Source: Tetmemena sp. SeJ-2015
Taxonomy: Eukaryota > Ciliophora > Spirotrichea > Sporadotrichida > Oxytrichidae
Direction of reading: 5' to 3'
DNA: 64,000 bases
NCBI GenBank assembly: GCA_027382625.1
Contig: JAJKFJ010022513.1
Location: 62,001 to 126,000 of the forward strand
Shown here: one piece after another, positions 1-10,400 of the stretch
How the letters are laid out: each line of letters opens with the position of its first letter
Numbering within the stretch: the stretch's first letter is position 1
The notes under the pieces: generated by a model
What the model was told of the DNA's origin: nothing
Database searches by the model: none
What the model saw: the letters and a program-made list of their open reading frames with translations, nothing else
Translations under genes and position numbers: made by a program

Positions 1-2795
1 AGCATAGACAACAGAGCCTGCCAAGAAAAGTTTTATTACTAAAATACATATATTCTTTAAGGTAGCTTAATTAAAAGTCCGTTGTTGAGACCATCCTCAT
101 CAAGTCCTCTGTCAATACAGTATAGTCCAACGAACATCACAATAAGTGCTTGGAAGGCTCCATTTCCGAACCATAACCAGAAGACGCGGGTACCAAAGCA
201 TTGATTTTTTAGACCTATTTTGTAGGCGGAGGGTGTGGTTAGGAAGTACTCCTTTTCATGCTGGAAGTCCATGATAGCGTACCAGACTATGGGAACTGAG
301 GCAAAGATGATGTTGTACAGCTGATAAATGATTGCCTCATATAAAGTTTGACCAGAGAAAGCTGAAAAGAATCCAAACCAGTATTAACAAAGAAAAGATA
401 CAAGCATACTTACTACTAATGATATTATATTGAGGAAGGACGAAGAGTGCATTTTTGTAGAAGTTATAGCACACAAGGTAGGCGTTTCTTCGATAGGCCT
501 CTCTTCCATGCACGAAGAGGAGGGGCTTTAGGAATCTGAACTGCCCAATCACAAAGTCAGCGCTTCTAGCTGCCTGCTGTCCCCCCTAATCCACTGATAC
601 CAACTCCGACATGAGCTGTAGTGATCAAATTTACATCTTCTAAAAACAAGTCAGATCATGTTAACATCATTTGCTCCGTCTCCAATTGATAGTGTTGTCT
701 TTTAGGGGAACCTGTCTCATCAATACATTAGAAATGACAAATTCAATTCCTGATCTCTAACTACTTGAACGATGTCAGCTTTCTACTTCGGAGAGACTCT
801 GCAAGCAAGCACTACGTCAACCATGTCTGAGAGTTCAAGGAACTTGTTCTTCAGAGGTTCATTGCCAAAAATGACAGTCAAGGCTTCTCCAGCCACAATC
901 AGAGCTTTCTTGCCTAAATTAAAGATGATGATTTTTATTGCAGATCAAAGATGATACGGCCTTTGCATCACCAATAGATTTGCTGATAGCTTCGTTGAGC
1001 TCGGGAACGCTCCTCTCAGTTATAAGGAATTAATCCATATTGTTATCGAGAAGTCCACTTGAGTATCCAATATTGATGGCTGTCTCCACTTTATCTCCAG
1101 TGAGAACCCACACCTTCACTCCAGCCTCTCTAAGGAAGCGAATGCACTCAGGCACGCCATCTTGAAGTTTGTCTTCGATGGCAGTTGAACCAATCAAATC
1201 CATGCCCACTTCAATCTTCTCATTTACATCTGCAACCTTCTAATCTCTATCTTGCACTGAAGCCATAGCTGCTTCAAACTCCGAATTCCAAGCTGCGTAT
1301 TCAGTAGGATCGAGTACTTTCTCTGCTAGAAGTAGGGTACGCAGACCTTCCTCAGCGAACTTGTCAACGAAGCTTTGAGTGGCAGTCAATATATTTAAGG
1401 AAGCAGGGGAAGATCTCTAGTTAAGTAGAGGCATGATGATTGAATCAGCTCCCTTGCAAAGTAGCTTAATTTGGCCGTAGACATCTTTCACAACTACACT
1501 CATTCTCTTTCTAGTGCTATTGAATTCCAAAATGTTCAGTAACTTAAAAGTTAGATGCTTGAATATTTTAAGGAGTCAAAAAACTTGAATTGCAAGCGTT
1601 CTCCTTTGAAGTCTATGAGCATGTTATTGTCTTCGTCTCTTTTCAGGAAGGTCACTCCGAAGAACTTGGCTCCATTTACAAGAGCTAACTCATCAGGCGA
1701 AGCTCAAAATTACCTCATACTAGTAATCAGCTATACTATTTCCAGTTCTTTCATCAAGAATGATAGTATGGCAGAGAGCCAAGTGAAGCATGACTTCCCT
1801 TATGTCATTATAGTTGACTGAGTTGATGTTCTCAAAGTGCTCTTGGAAAACGGGGTCCTCGAAATTCACATTTTCAATTTTCTTGTGAGTGGGCACCTTA
1901 GCTAATATTAACTTTAAATCAGATGAATGCATTTCTTATTTTCAATATAGAGTTAAGCTTTGATATATAAGTTACGATTAGATGTGCCATAGGCATAGTT
2001 TCCTGCAGAGAATTTCTTGAATTCCATCACATTTTGAGTAAGAGTACCTGTCTTATCTGAGAATAGATATTCTATCTGTCCTAATTCCTCGTTCAGATTT
2101 GATCCATCCTATTATTCATTCCTGCTGGTGTTAGAGTAGCTTCAAAATTATTATTTTAGCCTCAATCATTGAATCAATTTTAAAGAAGATTCATCGATCA
2201 TGTGCTAGTCCCAAGAGATGAAGATGGCTTAAAGGAACTTCACAAGTTCGAGAGTGACTAGTAGAGAGATAGGCACAAAGTTTCTAAAATATGGTTAACT
2301 CTAATATGTAACTTACGTGAAAATGAGTATCCAAGTACCAGTTTGTTTAACCACTCCATAAATCACAAGTCCAGCATTCATATTATCTTCTAGGGCCAAG
2401 TACTGCTCATCACTCAAATCTATCTGATAGATTTCAAAAAGTTATGATGGCGCCGATGAAGCAGCATATCACTTGAACGAAAAAAGAAGTCACTCATATT
2501 GTAACTTATTTTATGATTTGCTTGTTGGTTTATCTTTCAATTCTGGACATCTTGAATTTGGCACTAAATTCATGCATCTCTTCAAATAAGTATAATAAAT
2601 TTATTGATGTCTCTAATGATCTTAGTTTGATGGCCGGCATATACGATGAAACCAATAACGTGGGCTGTATTTCTCAAGCTACTTCCTCTAAGTACTATGT
2701 TCTCACTGCTCAAAGATTTTTTTCTAATAAATGGAAGCTCCAAGCAAGATACTGCCCTCAAATTTGTAAATCAAGTCATTAGCTTCCTCACAGAA
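1..2795 (-). CDS. P4-ATPase (phospholipid flippase), 3' part, inverted germline segments
   Basis: This is the catalytic and C-terminal part of a type IV P-type ATPase, which moves phospholipids across a membrane using ATP. Reading right to left one sees [29 protein letters not shown], the phosphorylation motif [10 protein letters not shown] (near 2050), a nucleotide-binding part with [38 protein letters not shown], the hinge [32 protein letters not shown] and C-terminal membrane segments with [19 protein letters not shown] and TAG are read as Gln, for example SPK-Q-KAD. It is interrupted by IESs with short pointers and by two GT-AG introns, so it is not a continuous ORF. Three homopolymer runs (581-586, 705-708, 2717-2723) shift the frame by one. 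The gene runs off the left edge. Its 5' part is on the + strand at 3229-4660. Family call is very secure; lipid substrate and membrane are unknown. Confidence 0.95.
382..431 (-). other. IES, pointer AATA
   Basis: AATA on the - strand at 428-431 and 382-385. Excision joins NALFVLPQ to [17 protein letters not shown], typical of the flippase C-terminal membrane domain. Confidence 0.88.
623..658 (-). other. IES, pointer TGATC
   Basis: TGATC on the - strand at 654-658 and 623-627, spacing 31 nt. Excision gives [19 protein letters not shown], the P-type ATPase hinge. The element starts with TGAC and so is not a GT-AG intron. Confidence 0.93.
711..752 (-). other. IES, pointer CAGG
   Basis: CAGG on the - strand at 749-752 and 711-714. 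Excision gives [17 protein letters not shown] if one base of the following run of four (705-708) is an extra base. The unexcised sequence carries TGATGA in frame. Confidence 0.75.
921..955 (-). other. IES, pointer ATCATCTTT
   Basis: The 9-bp pointer lies at 947-955 and 921-929 (- strand). Excision gives [19 protein letters not shown] with no frame break. Confidence 0.92.
1541..1586 (-). other. IES, pointer AAGTT
   Basis: AAGTT on the - strand at 1582-1586 and 1541-1545. Excision joins LQFK to [16 protein letters not shown], as in flippases. Confidence 0.9.
1935..1975 (-). other. 41-nt GT-AG intron in flippase
   Basis: GTAACT to AATAAG. Removal joins NYAYGTSN to [14 protein letters not shown] in frame, after the [10 protein letters not shown] exon. 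Confidence 0.8.
2141..2193 (-). other. IES, pointer TGAA
   Basis: TGAA on the - strand at 2190-2193 and 2141-2144. Excision gives [17 protein letters not shown] in frame. The next junction, to NLNEELGQ near 2100-2120, is not resolved. Confidence 0.85.
2284..2316 (-). other. 33-nt GT-AG intron in flippase
   Basis: GTAAGT to TTTTAG. Removal joins TWILIFT to [12 protein letters not shown]. There is no repeat at the ends, which sets it apart from the pointer-flanked IESs. Confidence 0.85.
2444..2481 (-). other. flippase MDS encoding [12 protein letters not shown]
   Basis: Bounded by inverted pointers TTCGTTCA (2474-2481) and GCGCCATCAT (2444-2453). The 11-nt spacer 2433-2443 then separates it from the next - segment, which starts with ATCTATCA at 2432. 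Confidence 0.92.
2513..2566 (-). other. flippase MDS encoding [16 protein letters not shown]
   Basis: Bounded by inverted pointers TAGTGCCAA (2558-2566) and AGCAAATCAT (2513-2522). In-frame TAA is read as Gln in IERQTNKQI. The + strand ORF that can be drawn here is an antisense shadow. Confidence 0.92.
2616..2795 (-). other. flippase MDS between pointers TTCTGTGAGGAA and CTAAGATCAT
   Basis: The pointer TTCTGTGAGGAA (2784-2795 inverted; 4410-4421 on +) starts this segment. It encodes [14 protein letters not shown] to AGHQTKI and ends at the pointer shared with 4511-4520. A run of seven A (T on +, 2717-2723) breaks the frame by one. Confidence 0.93.
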
Positions 2796-2833
2796 AAGAT
2801 AAACTATTTATTCACTGTCGAGTTATCCTTATA

Positions 2834-3228
2834 AATATGTATTGTGAAGAGAATTGAATCTGAAACAGAAAGATATTTAATAATTAACAGATTTCATTGC
2901 AAAGTAACTTTACTCTCTTTCAATTTTTAACTATACTACTATTCTACCTTTTTAAAAAGTATTTATAATGGAAAAATCCGAATAGCGTAGTTCTCAAGGG
3001 TTTTAAAGCAATCTGTAGTCATCCCAAATGATTACAAATTTTCTTTTAGAGAGCATTCTCTGATTCAATATTTTATTTTTTGAGTATAAAAAATTACTTG
3101 ATCCTGTGGCTTCACTTGTTTGTAGAGTGAGTACATATTTAAGTATTTGTGGCTTTAAAGGGTATTTAAAGCGTGTGGGAGGTTAGTTTAATTAATATAT
3201 CTATTTATTTATTAAGTGAATAATAACA
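2834..3228. other. AT-rich spacer between divergent flippase halves
   Basis: No coding signal on either strand. It holds whatever 5' leader belongs to the ATG at 3229. TATTTAAG and TATTTAAAG stretches near 3135-3170 are TATA-like but cannot be proven. Confidence 0.4.
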
Positions 3229-4421
3229 ATGAGTAAATCGAAGGATATAATGGAACCTCTCTTAGACAAGGAACCTAACAATACCAGTAGTATCAACTAC
3301 ACTGCCACAGATCAAAACAGAACAACTCTCAGAGCAGATGGAGACCATAACAATGGAGATGACCATCTTGCACAGTCTCCAGATCTCCAAGTAAGTACCA
3401 TTCTAAGAGTTACAGATAGCCTCAAATATAATAAAGAATCTATTAACTTACATTTTAAATAAGAAGGTAGCTATATTAACGGTATTTGAAATGGTGATGT
3501 GCTCTAAGTTTAAATATGGATGACTACAGTTTGCTCATTTATGTGGTTTATAGTTTTTGAGGAGAAGCTCTCTCTAGTTGATTAATTTTAATTTGAAAAA
3601 TTTATGAACGACCCGAGCATCAGACAAGTCATAGTCCACCCGAATCCTACAGAACTGACTCCTGAGTACGTCAGACATCATACCAGGTCGTATAGAGATA
3701 ACAAAGTCAAGACATCCAAGTACACTTTCCTAACACAAATTACTTTAGATAATGATAATTATCTATTCCTAACCTTCCTGCCCAAGAATTTGCTTGAGCA
3801 GTTTTCAAAGCTCGCTAACGTCTAATTACAAGCCTATGATGAATATATAAGTACATATAATTATATTCTACTTCTTGCTGATTGCTTTCATGCAGATGAT
3901 TCCTGTGATATCTATATCGGCTGGCAAGCCAGTGATGTTGATGCCTCTGACTTTCGTTATTGTGGTTTCCATGATCAAAGATATATTCGAAGATATTTAA
4001 TGATAAATTGCTGCTTCTCATATTTTTTAAGACTACAAGCGCCATGTCTCAGATAGAAACGAAAACTTTTAAATGGTGGAGGTATTTGATCACAACACTC
4101 ACACATAATATTCAAATTTACTATTGAAAACAATTCTCTAATTCACTTATTAAGTTGGTTTATTTTACTAAGACCTTCAAGAAACAGCACTGGCATTCTT
4201 TAAAGGTAGGGTAGATAGTGAGGGTGCAATGCGATTAGTTCTTCCCAGCTGACTTAGTCCTACTTAGAAGTAGTGAGCCCAAAGGTGTGTGCTATGTGGA
4301 GACTAAAAACTTAGATGGTGAGACTAACTTGAAGCATAAACTTGCGGAAAAGACCATCAACAAAAGGTTTGAAGACCCAAATGCACTCAGTAAATTCGGT
4401 TGCAATCTATTCTGTGAGGAA
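3229..4421 (+). CDS. P4-ATPase (phospholipid flippase), 5' part
   Basis: N-terminal and actuator part of the same flippase. The ATG at 3229 begins [16 protein letters not shown]. Later pieces give [50 protein letters not shown] (first membrane hairpin), [18 protein letters not shown] and the actuator motif [11 protein letters not shown]. Coding stops being homologous after NLFCEE at 4421 and resumes inverted at 2795, where FCEE is repeated. Conventional IESs sit at 3821-3870, 3990-4032 and 4103-4174. The junction between the first piece (to about 3360-3390) and the piece from about 3604 is unresolved: a GTAAGT donor is present at 3390, but a shared GACC could also be a pointer. Confidence 0.94.
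3821..3870 (+). other. IES, pointer TCTA
   Basis: TCTA occurs at 3821-3824 and 3867-3870. Removing one copy plus the spacer joins AACG to TCTACTTC and gives [14 protein letters not shown], the canonical flippase sequence. No GT-AG ends fit. Confidence 0.9.
3990..4032 (+). other. IES, pointer AAGA
   Basis: AAGA at 3990-3993 and 4029-4032. Excision gives [17 protein letters not shown], the conserved DYKRH motif. Unexcised, the frame meets TGA. Confidence 0.9.
4103..4174 (+). other. IES, pointer AC (2 bp)
   Basis: Joining at AC (4103-4104 and 4173-4174) gives [20 protein letters not shown] in frame. The pointer is short, so the exact edge is less certain than the frame. Confidence 0.7.
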
Positions 4422-4510
4422 TAAAGCCATTCTGAATTTATCTATTACCTATGGAATTGGAGCTGACAAGAGAAAATCTTTGATCATGCAAGTGGTAAAT
4501 CTCTCAAAAT

Positions 4511-4541
4511 CTAAGATCATGATGAACTCAACTAGTGCCAA
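4511..4541 (+). other. flippase micro-MDS (31 nt)
   Basis: This segment encodes the KIMMNSTSA stretch that is missing from the - strand part. Its left 10 bp (CTAAGATCAT, 4511-4520) also occur inverted at 2616-2625. Its right 9 bp (TAGTGCCAA, 4533-4541) occur inverted at 2558-2566. Joining through both gives [19 protein letters not shown] in frame, the expected flippase sequence. Confidence 0.93.
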
Positions 4542-4597
4542 CTTAAAATATTTGCAAGCAACGATAAATATTAAATCTAATTCAGCATTTAAATTTC

Positions 4598-4625
4598 AGC
4601 AAATCATTATCGTCTTCTTCGTTCA
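4598..4625 (+). other. flippase micro-MDS (28 nt)
   Basis: Left pointer AGCAAATCAT (4598-4607) matches inverted 2513-2522. Right pointer TTCGTTCA (4618-4625) matches inverted 2474-2481. Inserting this piece gives [20 protein letters not shown] in frame, the third membrane helix region of a flippase. Confidence 0.92.
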
Positions 4626-4635
4626 GTCAATTTGA

Positions 4636-4660
4636 GCGCCATCATTGGAGTTATCTATCA
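4636..4660 (+). other. flippase micro-MDS (25 nt)
   Basis: Left pointer GCGCCATCAT (4636-4645) matches inverted 2444-2453. Right pointer ATCTATCA (4653-4660) matches inverted 2425-2432. The joined reading is [20 protein letters not shown], in frame. Only about 7 nt of this segment are not pointer. Confidence 0.92.
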
Positions 4661-4932
4661 TTATATCTAATCTTCACTGAATTTGAAATACTTTCACAAT
4701 TGATAGATATGTGAACAGCAGGAGTGCAAGCCTCAAATCTCAATTCCCAAAATAAATTGAACTGGAAAGTACAACGCAGCTTCGCCTTAATGTTTTTTTT
4801 TTCTCTATAATAACTGACTGAATTACCCTCCCCTGCTTTGGCTGCCACTCAATCCTTGCATTAAAATTATGATTTAACAGAGTGAGAATAGTTGGAAGAG
4901 GCAATTAAATAATTGTAATAAAGTATAGAAAT

Positions 4933-6986
4933 ATGCGAGGTAGTGACTTTCAGTTTAAGTATTTAGAGAATAACTTTGATAGCAAATATACAAAGAAGCT
5001 CAGAATAAAATCAGACTTTGGACCTATAAGCTACCGCCAAGGCCTGATAGAGCAAAAATCAAAATGATATTATATTATTACTATTAGCAGCTTCCCTGCT
5101 CTTTATAATTTGCTGGAGATAAATATTTCAATGCTTACACGAAAGATGGAATACTCTAGGCATATTTCTCTAAGAATATGAAGACCTTAATTAAGAAGCA
5201 AACTTAAAGGAATAATTTTAAATTATTTTAATGAAACAAACCAATGTTGAGGGTCATTGGCTTTAATTTTAGCTTTATACCTAAATTTAATATTTTAAAG
5301 CTGAGTTGGGAGAGCGATAAAATCCGAGTGGGCTTCTTCAAGGATGTAATGGTGGTTCTTAATTTCAAGTAAAAATGTGGCTACATTTTGAATTTCAAGT
5401 TCCAAGAGAAGCCGCAAGTAGTCTCTGTTTCCGGAGGCCAAATCAAGGAAATGATCTTACTTTTCTTCAAAGCCAGAGTTTATTAAAATCTTAAACCTAT
5501 TAATTATTACTACTTACTCATTAGAATATAAAGCATGGTAATTATATTTTTAATAAACCTAAGATCTCAAATATTGAAAAGACAATTCTCCTCAAAAAAT
5601 GTGCTTAATGATAGTATAGGTTATTAAAAATTCTCCTGCCGAAGTCAAAACTATACCTATCTGTCGAAAGAGTGCGTAGAGATGCAGTTTAAAATAGAAT
5701 AGAGAGGAAAAATAATGTCGTATATAAAATAGGCAGATAAGGAAAAGTATTGCTCCATTTAAATAGCCTATACTCTTTAGATCTATACGAGCTGGATATT
5801 TATGATGACTTCTAATTTTAGATTATCCATTATAAAATATATTTTAAACAAGAGGTATCCATTCTATAAAAATCAGAGATGATAAATAAGCTAACAGTAA
5901 AGTTAGTTATTTGAATTTTTTTATTTAAAGTGCGAGCTATAAATAACTAATCAGATGCTTTTTAAGACTAAGTATGCATCTTCACAAATGAGTTTCATTG
6001 CAGATAGAATACGCTTGAAATATGGGATTGGAAGACTGGCTTAAACATAACTCGTATTATCCCAAAATGTCAGCAAATTATTGCACTAAATAACAGATAT
6101 TTGACTTCATCTAATCCACTATACCTCTGTTTAGATAGAGAATCAAACATCAGTCATTAAATATTTACTTTATAAGGGAGAGTTTAATTAAAGGGCTTAT
6201 TTTTAAATTTAGTAAATTTGAATTTAACAATTTTGACAGTTGAAGATTCATTGAAAAATTGGATCTGCTGCTTACTTTATAGCTCTTTAATTTGTATTTC
6301 CTTAATGCCAGTTTTATGCAGGCACATAGTAATCATCTCAAATTTCATTTAAAGTTTAAATAGTATTGTTTATAAATACGAGCTGAATTGTCAGGATGAT
6401 CAAAACAGTTAAATAAATTCAAGGGTATTAATGAGATACCAATTAATTTTAAGCAGTAAATTTTGCTCATTACATTTTAAGTCTTTCAGGGGCAAAATCC
6501 GATTCTCAAGCATAGACTTTGTGCAATTAGATAATGGAATTATTTAGGTCGAGAAAGTTCTCTACTAGTGCTAGCAGTCTGTAAGCAGAAGTTTCACCCG
6601 CATAAGTTACTCACACAATAATATTAAAATTTCTATTTAATTTTTTTTATCAACAATGTTCCAAGAGTTTGAAGAAAATTAAGGAGGGCTTCAGTAGAAT
6701 CGAATTTTTGAATTTGGTGATGATTATTTTGGTGGGGATGTTTTTGAGATGTTTAACTTTTAACCCTCTTAAGAAGAAGGTTCACTAATATTTTAATTTA
6801 TGAATGAATGGTTTGCTAGTGTAAGATGAAATGCAGAAGATTACAATCTACTGTGAATCAATAAACAACAAAGTTATCTTATTCTTAGTTGCAAAGGAAG
6901 ATAGTGGCAGATGTCGCTTGGCTAGGATAGTCATCCCACTCAAGACTCTCAAAAACTTAGTTGCCGACAAAAACTAAGGCTTTTGA
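4933..6986 (+). CDS. family X member 1 (unrecognised, multi-segment)
   Basis: No function recognised. Segments in order: ATG at 4933 with KSDFGPISYRQG; about 5127, NAYTKDGILQAYFSKN; 5398-5500, EKPQVVSVSGGQIKEM; 5735-5820, GKVLLHLNSLYSLDLYELDI; about 6653, MFQEFEENQGGLQQNRI; and a clean last segment at 6838-6986 (ITIYCESINNKVILFLVA, ARIVIPLKTLKNLVADK) ending at TGA. TAA and TAG must be Gln. The gaps between segments lack a consistent GT-AG pattern and may be IESs. The same segment order recurs in six more copies on the same strand, which is the main evidence that this is a gene. The last segment looks beta-strand rich. Confidence 0.6.
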
Positions 6987-7412
6987 GGAATATCATAATA
7001 TTGAGATTATATCATAATAAATATGGTTAATAACTAATTTGCAGTGGTTTAGAACACATATAATAAAAGGAACAACTTTTAATAGACAATATCAGAGTTT
7101 TTTTCAATTTTTTTTACAAAGGAATTTTATTATTTTACCGTATATTGCTAAGAACATTGAATAAATAACTCAATATAACAAATATGATAAACCAAAATTA
7201 AATTATGAATTTGTTTTACTAGCAGAATCAATTTATGATATACATATTAAGTATCTAAAATCAATGAGGATGTCTACTTCTATAATTAATGAATGATTTC
7301 ATAGCTAGTTTAAATTTATTTTCATCTTCTCTTTATGAGGTTTTAAATATGGCTTATTTCTTTAAATAAAAATCATTCTCGAAATAAACTTAAGGCTCAG
7401 AGCTTAAAAATA

Positions 7413-10400
7413 TCACAATTAATTATTTTGCTTTTTGTTGGCGAGATTCTCAAAAATTTTATTAAAGCTTTTAAAACAACTACAACGTAAATATGCTGAT
7501 TCTTTGAGCTCTATGAATTTCTAGTAACTTATATCTGGCTTTGGTTGTTAATTGCCATCTTTTAGATTGCCGCCAGTGTCCCCATTCTAATTCAAAATAT
7601 CACCTTTCGCAAGAGCCTGCGCTTGGAATTCTCTGAGCATCCCTTCCTTGAGTCTTTAACCAATAGCCTCTGTGGTCTTTTAGATGTTCATTGTTTCTTA
7701 ATCTTCCTTGAATAGATCTATCTTGTTTTCTTCCCCACTTGCCATAAACACTTCCTGCTTCTTTTTAGCCTTCAAATGAGAAATCTAGTAGAAAATAATA
7801 CTCTTCTTAAAATTACTCGCTTAAATATTAAATCCTCATTTGGAAAGTTCTAATGTCTAAGGCTTTTTTATCATCTCTAAAGCCCTGATCATGAACTGAC
7901 ATTATCTCATATTTAATTATAAAATTGACTTATTACATATAGATTTATTAAATTTATGATCTCAGCAGAATCTTTGAAGGCTCCTTCCTCCCCTAACATA
8001 TCAAATTAGTTCATACATTGATTAATCTCTTATTAATAATTTGATATCGTAATTTCTGACAGTGTTTTCAGAGATGTCAAGGAAACCGGCATGCGTTAAG
8101 TTAGCCTAGGAGTCCAGATTTTCTTCTCCTCTCTAAGAAATACCTGTCTAAGCATTAGAAGAGCCTTTAATTTTCATTGCCTCCTATTATATCATTTTCG
8201 ATACATTTTCCTGGTAAATTCGTTTCCTCATTTTCAGAATTAAAAAATTAAAAAGAGGATTTATTAAGTTGATAATAAATGAGGGAATTATTTGCCTTAT
8301 TAGTTTCGAGATCATCCGATAGATTATCATTGAGTTTATTTTTAGAAACATAAAGAAGTTTACTAGAGTATTCACCAAAATAACTCCAATTATTGCAAAC
8401 CCCAAATCAAATTGAGTGTCAGTACTAGATGAAGAAGCAACATTAGTGGTTAAAGAGCAAAATTAATTCAAATATATGTTATTGAAAAACACTAGTAGAC
8501 AAGTTAATTCATTCAAAAGCTCAGTTATATTGTCAGAGGGATCCTCAAATGTCATTTTGTATTTTAATTAAATGGCCTGTATTTGGCAATGAAGAACATG
8601 CAAGAGTAGCTAATCCAAATCTGAGTCATGATCTGAAAAGCAGGATAGTCCCCGCAAAACACAATCACCCAAGCGTACTGCAACCTTCTCAAAATGAATA
8701 TAACGTTCCATACATACTGAGTAAAACTCTTGGTCAAAGTTCCAGAGATAGAATGATATATTTAATTCTTATAATGAGCCATATCTACCTCTGAAATCCT
8801 GATCCATAAGCTTTGCTCTATTTTTGAAAAGAAATGCTGCCATAGAAATCGGAGCAACTGAATACAGAATAAAAATCAACCATGTAATAGCACTCGAAGA
8901 AACACTGTCAGATTCTCCTTTAAAGAACTAGATCTTAAAATCTTCATTTATATATCTAGTTTATTATGGAAAGATCAGTATGATAGGAAATTAAGCTTAC
9001 AACTTAGATAGCAATGACAGTAGTAAGATAAGTCTTCAGATAGCTCTTAGTAAAGTAAGTAATTATTGAGCTGAACAATATCTTCTATTTCAGGGACTCG
9101 TATATCTTTTTCAATCTAAATAAATTAATCAGGCTTGAGAAAAGAAAGGATCTTATATACAAATGTCATTCATAAAACTTACTGGGGATATTAAAACAAA
9201 AATCTAAATAGAAATATTTAAACAGATATTTCTTTACTAAAAATCGGAGTAGAAGCAAAATGCTCACTGCAAATACAAAAGCAATAACACCCAAAATGAT
9301 ATAGCCCATATTTTACATAATGGCTCCAGTATCATAAAATAAAATTATTTCATAGCGTAGAATTGTTAAGAAAGAGATAGAGAATTGAATTTTGAAAAGA
9401 TATCCATTTGAGAGAAGCTGACATTAGAGTCTTCTGAAAAGTTGTTAATAGAATTGAAAATCATTTTAATCAGCCACTTAGGTACGATGCTCATGTTCGA
9501 AATGTCAATTATTGTTTCCAGACAAGCGATCAAGTTAAATATATACAAATTTAAGTTTGATGGGAGAGCAATATTCAGCATGGGGATGTGGCACAAAATT
9601 TAAAGTGTGTTTACCAAATTCCAAATCTGTTTCATGGATAATCCTAGGAATAGAGATAGCATGATGTTTGCTATAATTCCAGACATCAAAGACGAATCAA
9701 GAAGACCGAAAGTTGAGCTTATGACACTAATAAAATAAAACTTTATTAATTAGAATAATTTATATATTTTTGGGATCAACAGGAATGATTTAGTAGGGAA
9801 ATTTAATTGTTACTAAGCCAGTATTTGCAAATTCTGATATCCTAGGCTTACAGTATCTCTGATCGCTATTGGGACATTTGATTTTAGCTGAGTTAGCAGT
9901 ATAAACGAAGATGAAGAATCTATAGGAGTATCCCGTATCTACGAAGTTTGAATCTTTCACCACTATCTTCATTTGATAAATACCCACATCCTTTTCTTAA
10001 GGGTAAAGAGTGAACAATTTAAACAAGCAATAATTTTTGTGAATGTGTTGTATGCATATGTTCCAAACTTTTTTATTTGCCCCACTGTAATATCTAGAAT
10101 GTAAGACTGTCCTTGAATATTTTTAAAGCAGTCAGAGAGGGTGAATCTGCCTATATTTCCAGCTATCATTTTCACATCATCCTTAAACTATAAATACAAT
10201 AAAAATGTATCCATTCCGCAATTTCCAATCTTATTAAAATACTATTTTTAATTATCACAATATAGAAAATTATTAGGTATGACGATGACTTGAACTGGTT
10301 TAGGGTAAATGACTGCATTCATTTTTATACTTGAGACTGTATATCCATTAATCAATAGCTCTATATTGTATTTGTACTTGCCCACCTTAATTTCATCGGT

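Noticed and set aside
772..954. + strand ORF over the flippase hinge region
   Set aside because: Antisense shadow. The - strand carries conserved P4-ATPase motifs through this interval.
1555..1821. + strand ORF of 88 codons
   Set aside because: Antisense of the flippase nucleotide-binding part.
1815..2120. [14 protein letters not shown] junction as a 16-nt IES
   Set aside because: A 3-bp AAT repeat or a missing A in a run explain it equally well, so it was left unresolved.
2513..2834. Overlapping + strand ORFs
   Set aside because: Antisense of flippase segments; their start codon falls on the reverse complement of the pointer AGCAAATCAT by chance.
3390..3603. GT-AG intron in the first flippase piece
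   Set aside because: The donor is good, but no acceptor gives a clean frame into [14 protein letters not shown] pointer is an equally good explanation, so neither was annotated as fact.
3815..4045. - strand ORF
   Set aside because: Shadow of the first flippase membrane hairpin.
8549..8794. + strand ORF of 81 codons, conserved at 27517-27723
   Set aside because: Conserved only because both are antisense to the RRLQYAWV...YPAFQ...RPF exon of the duplicated membrane protein.
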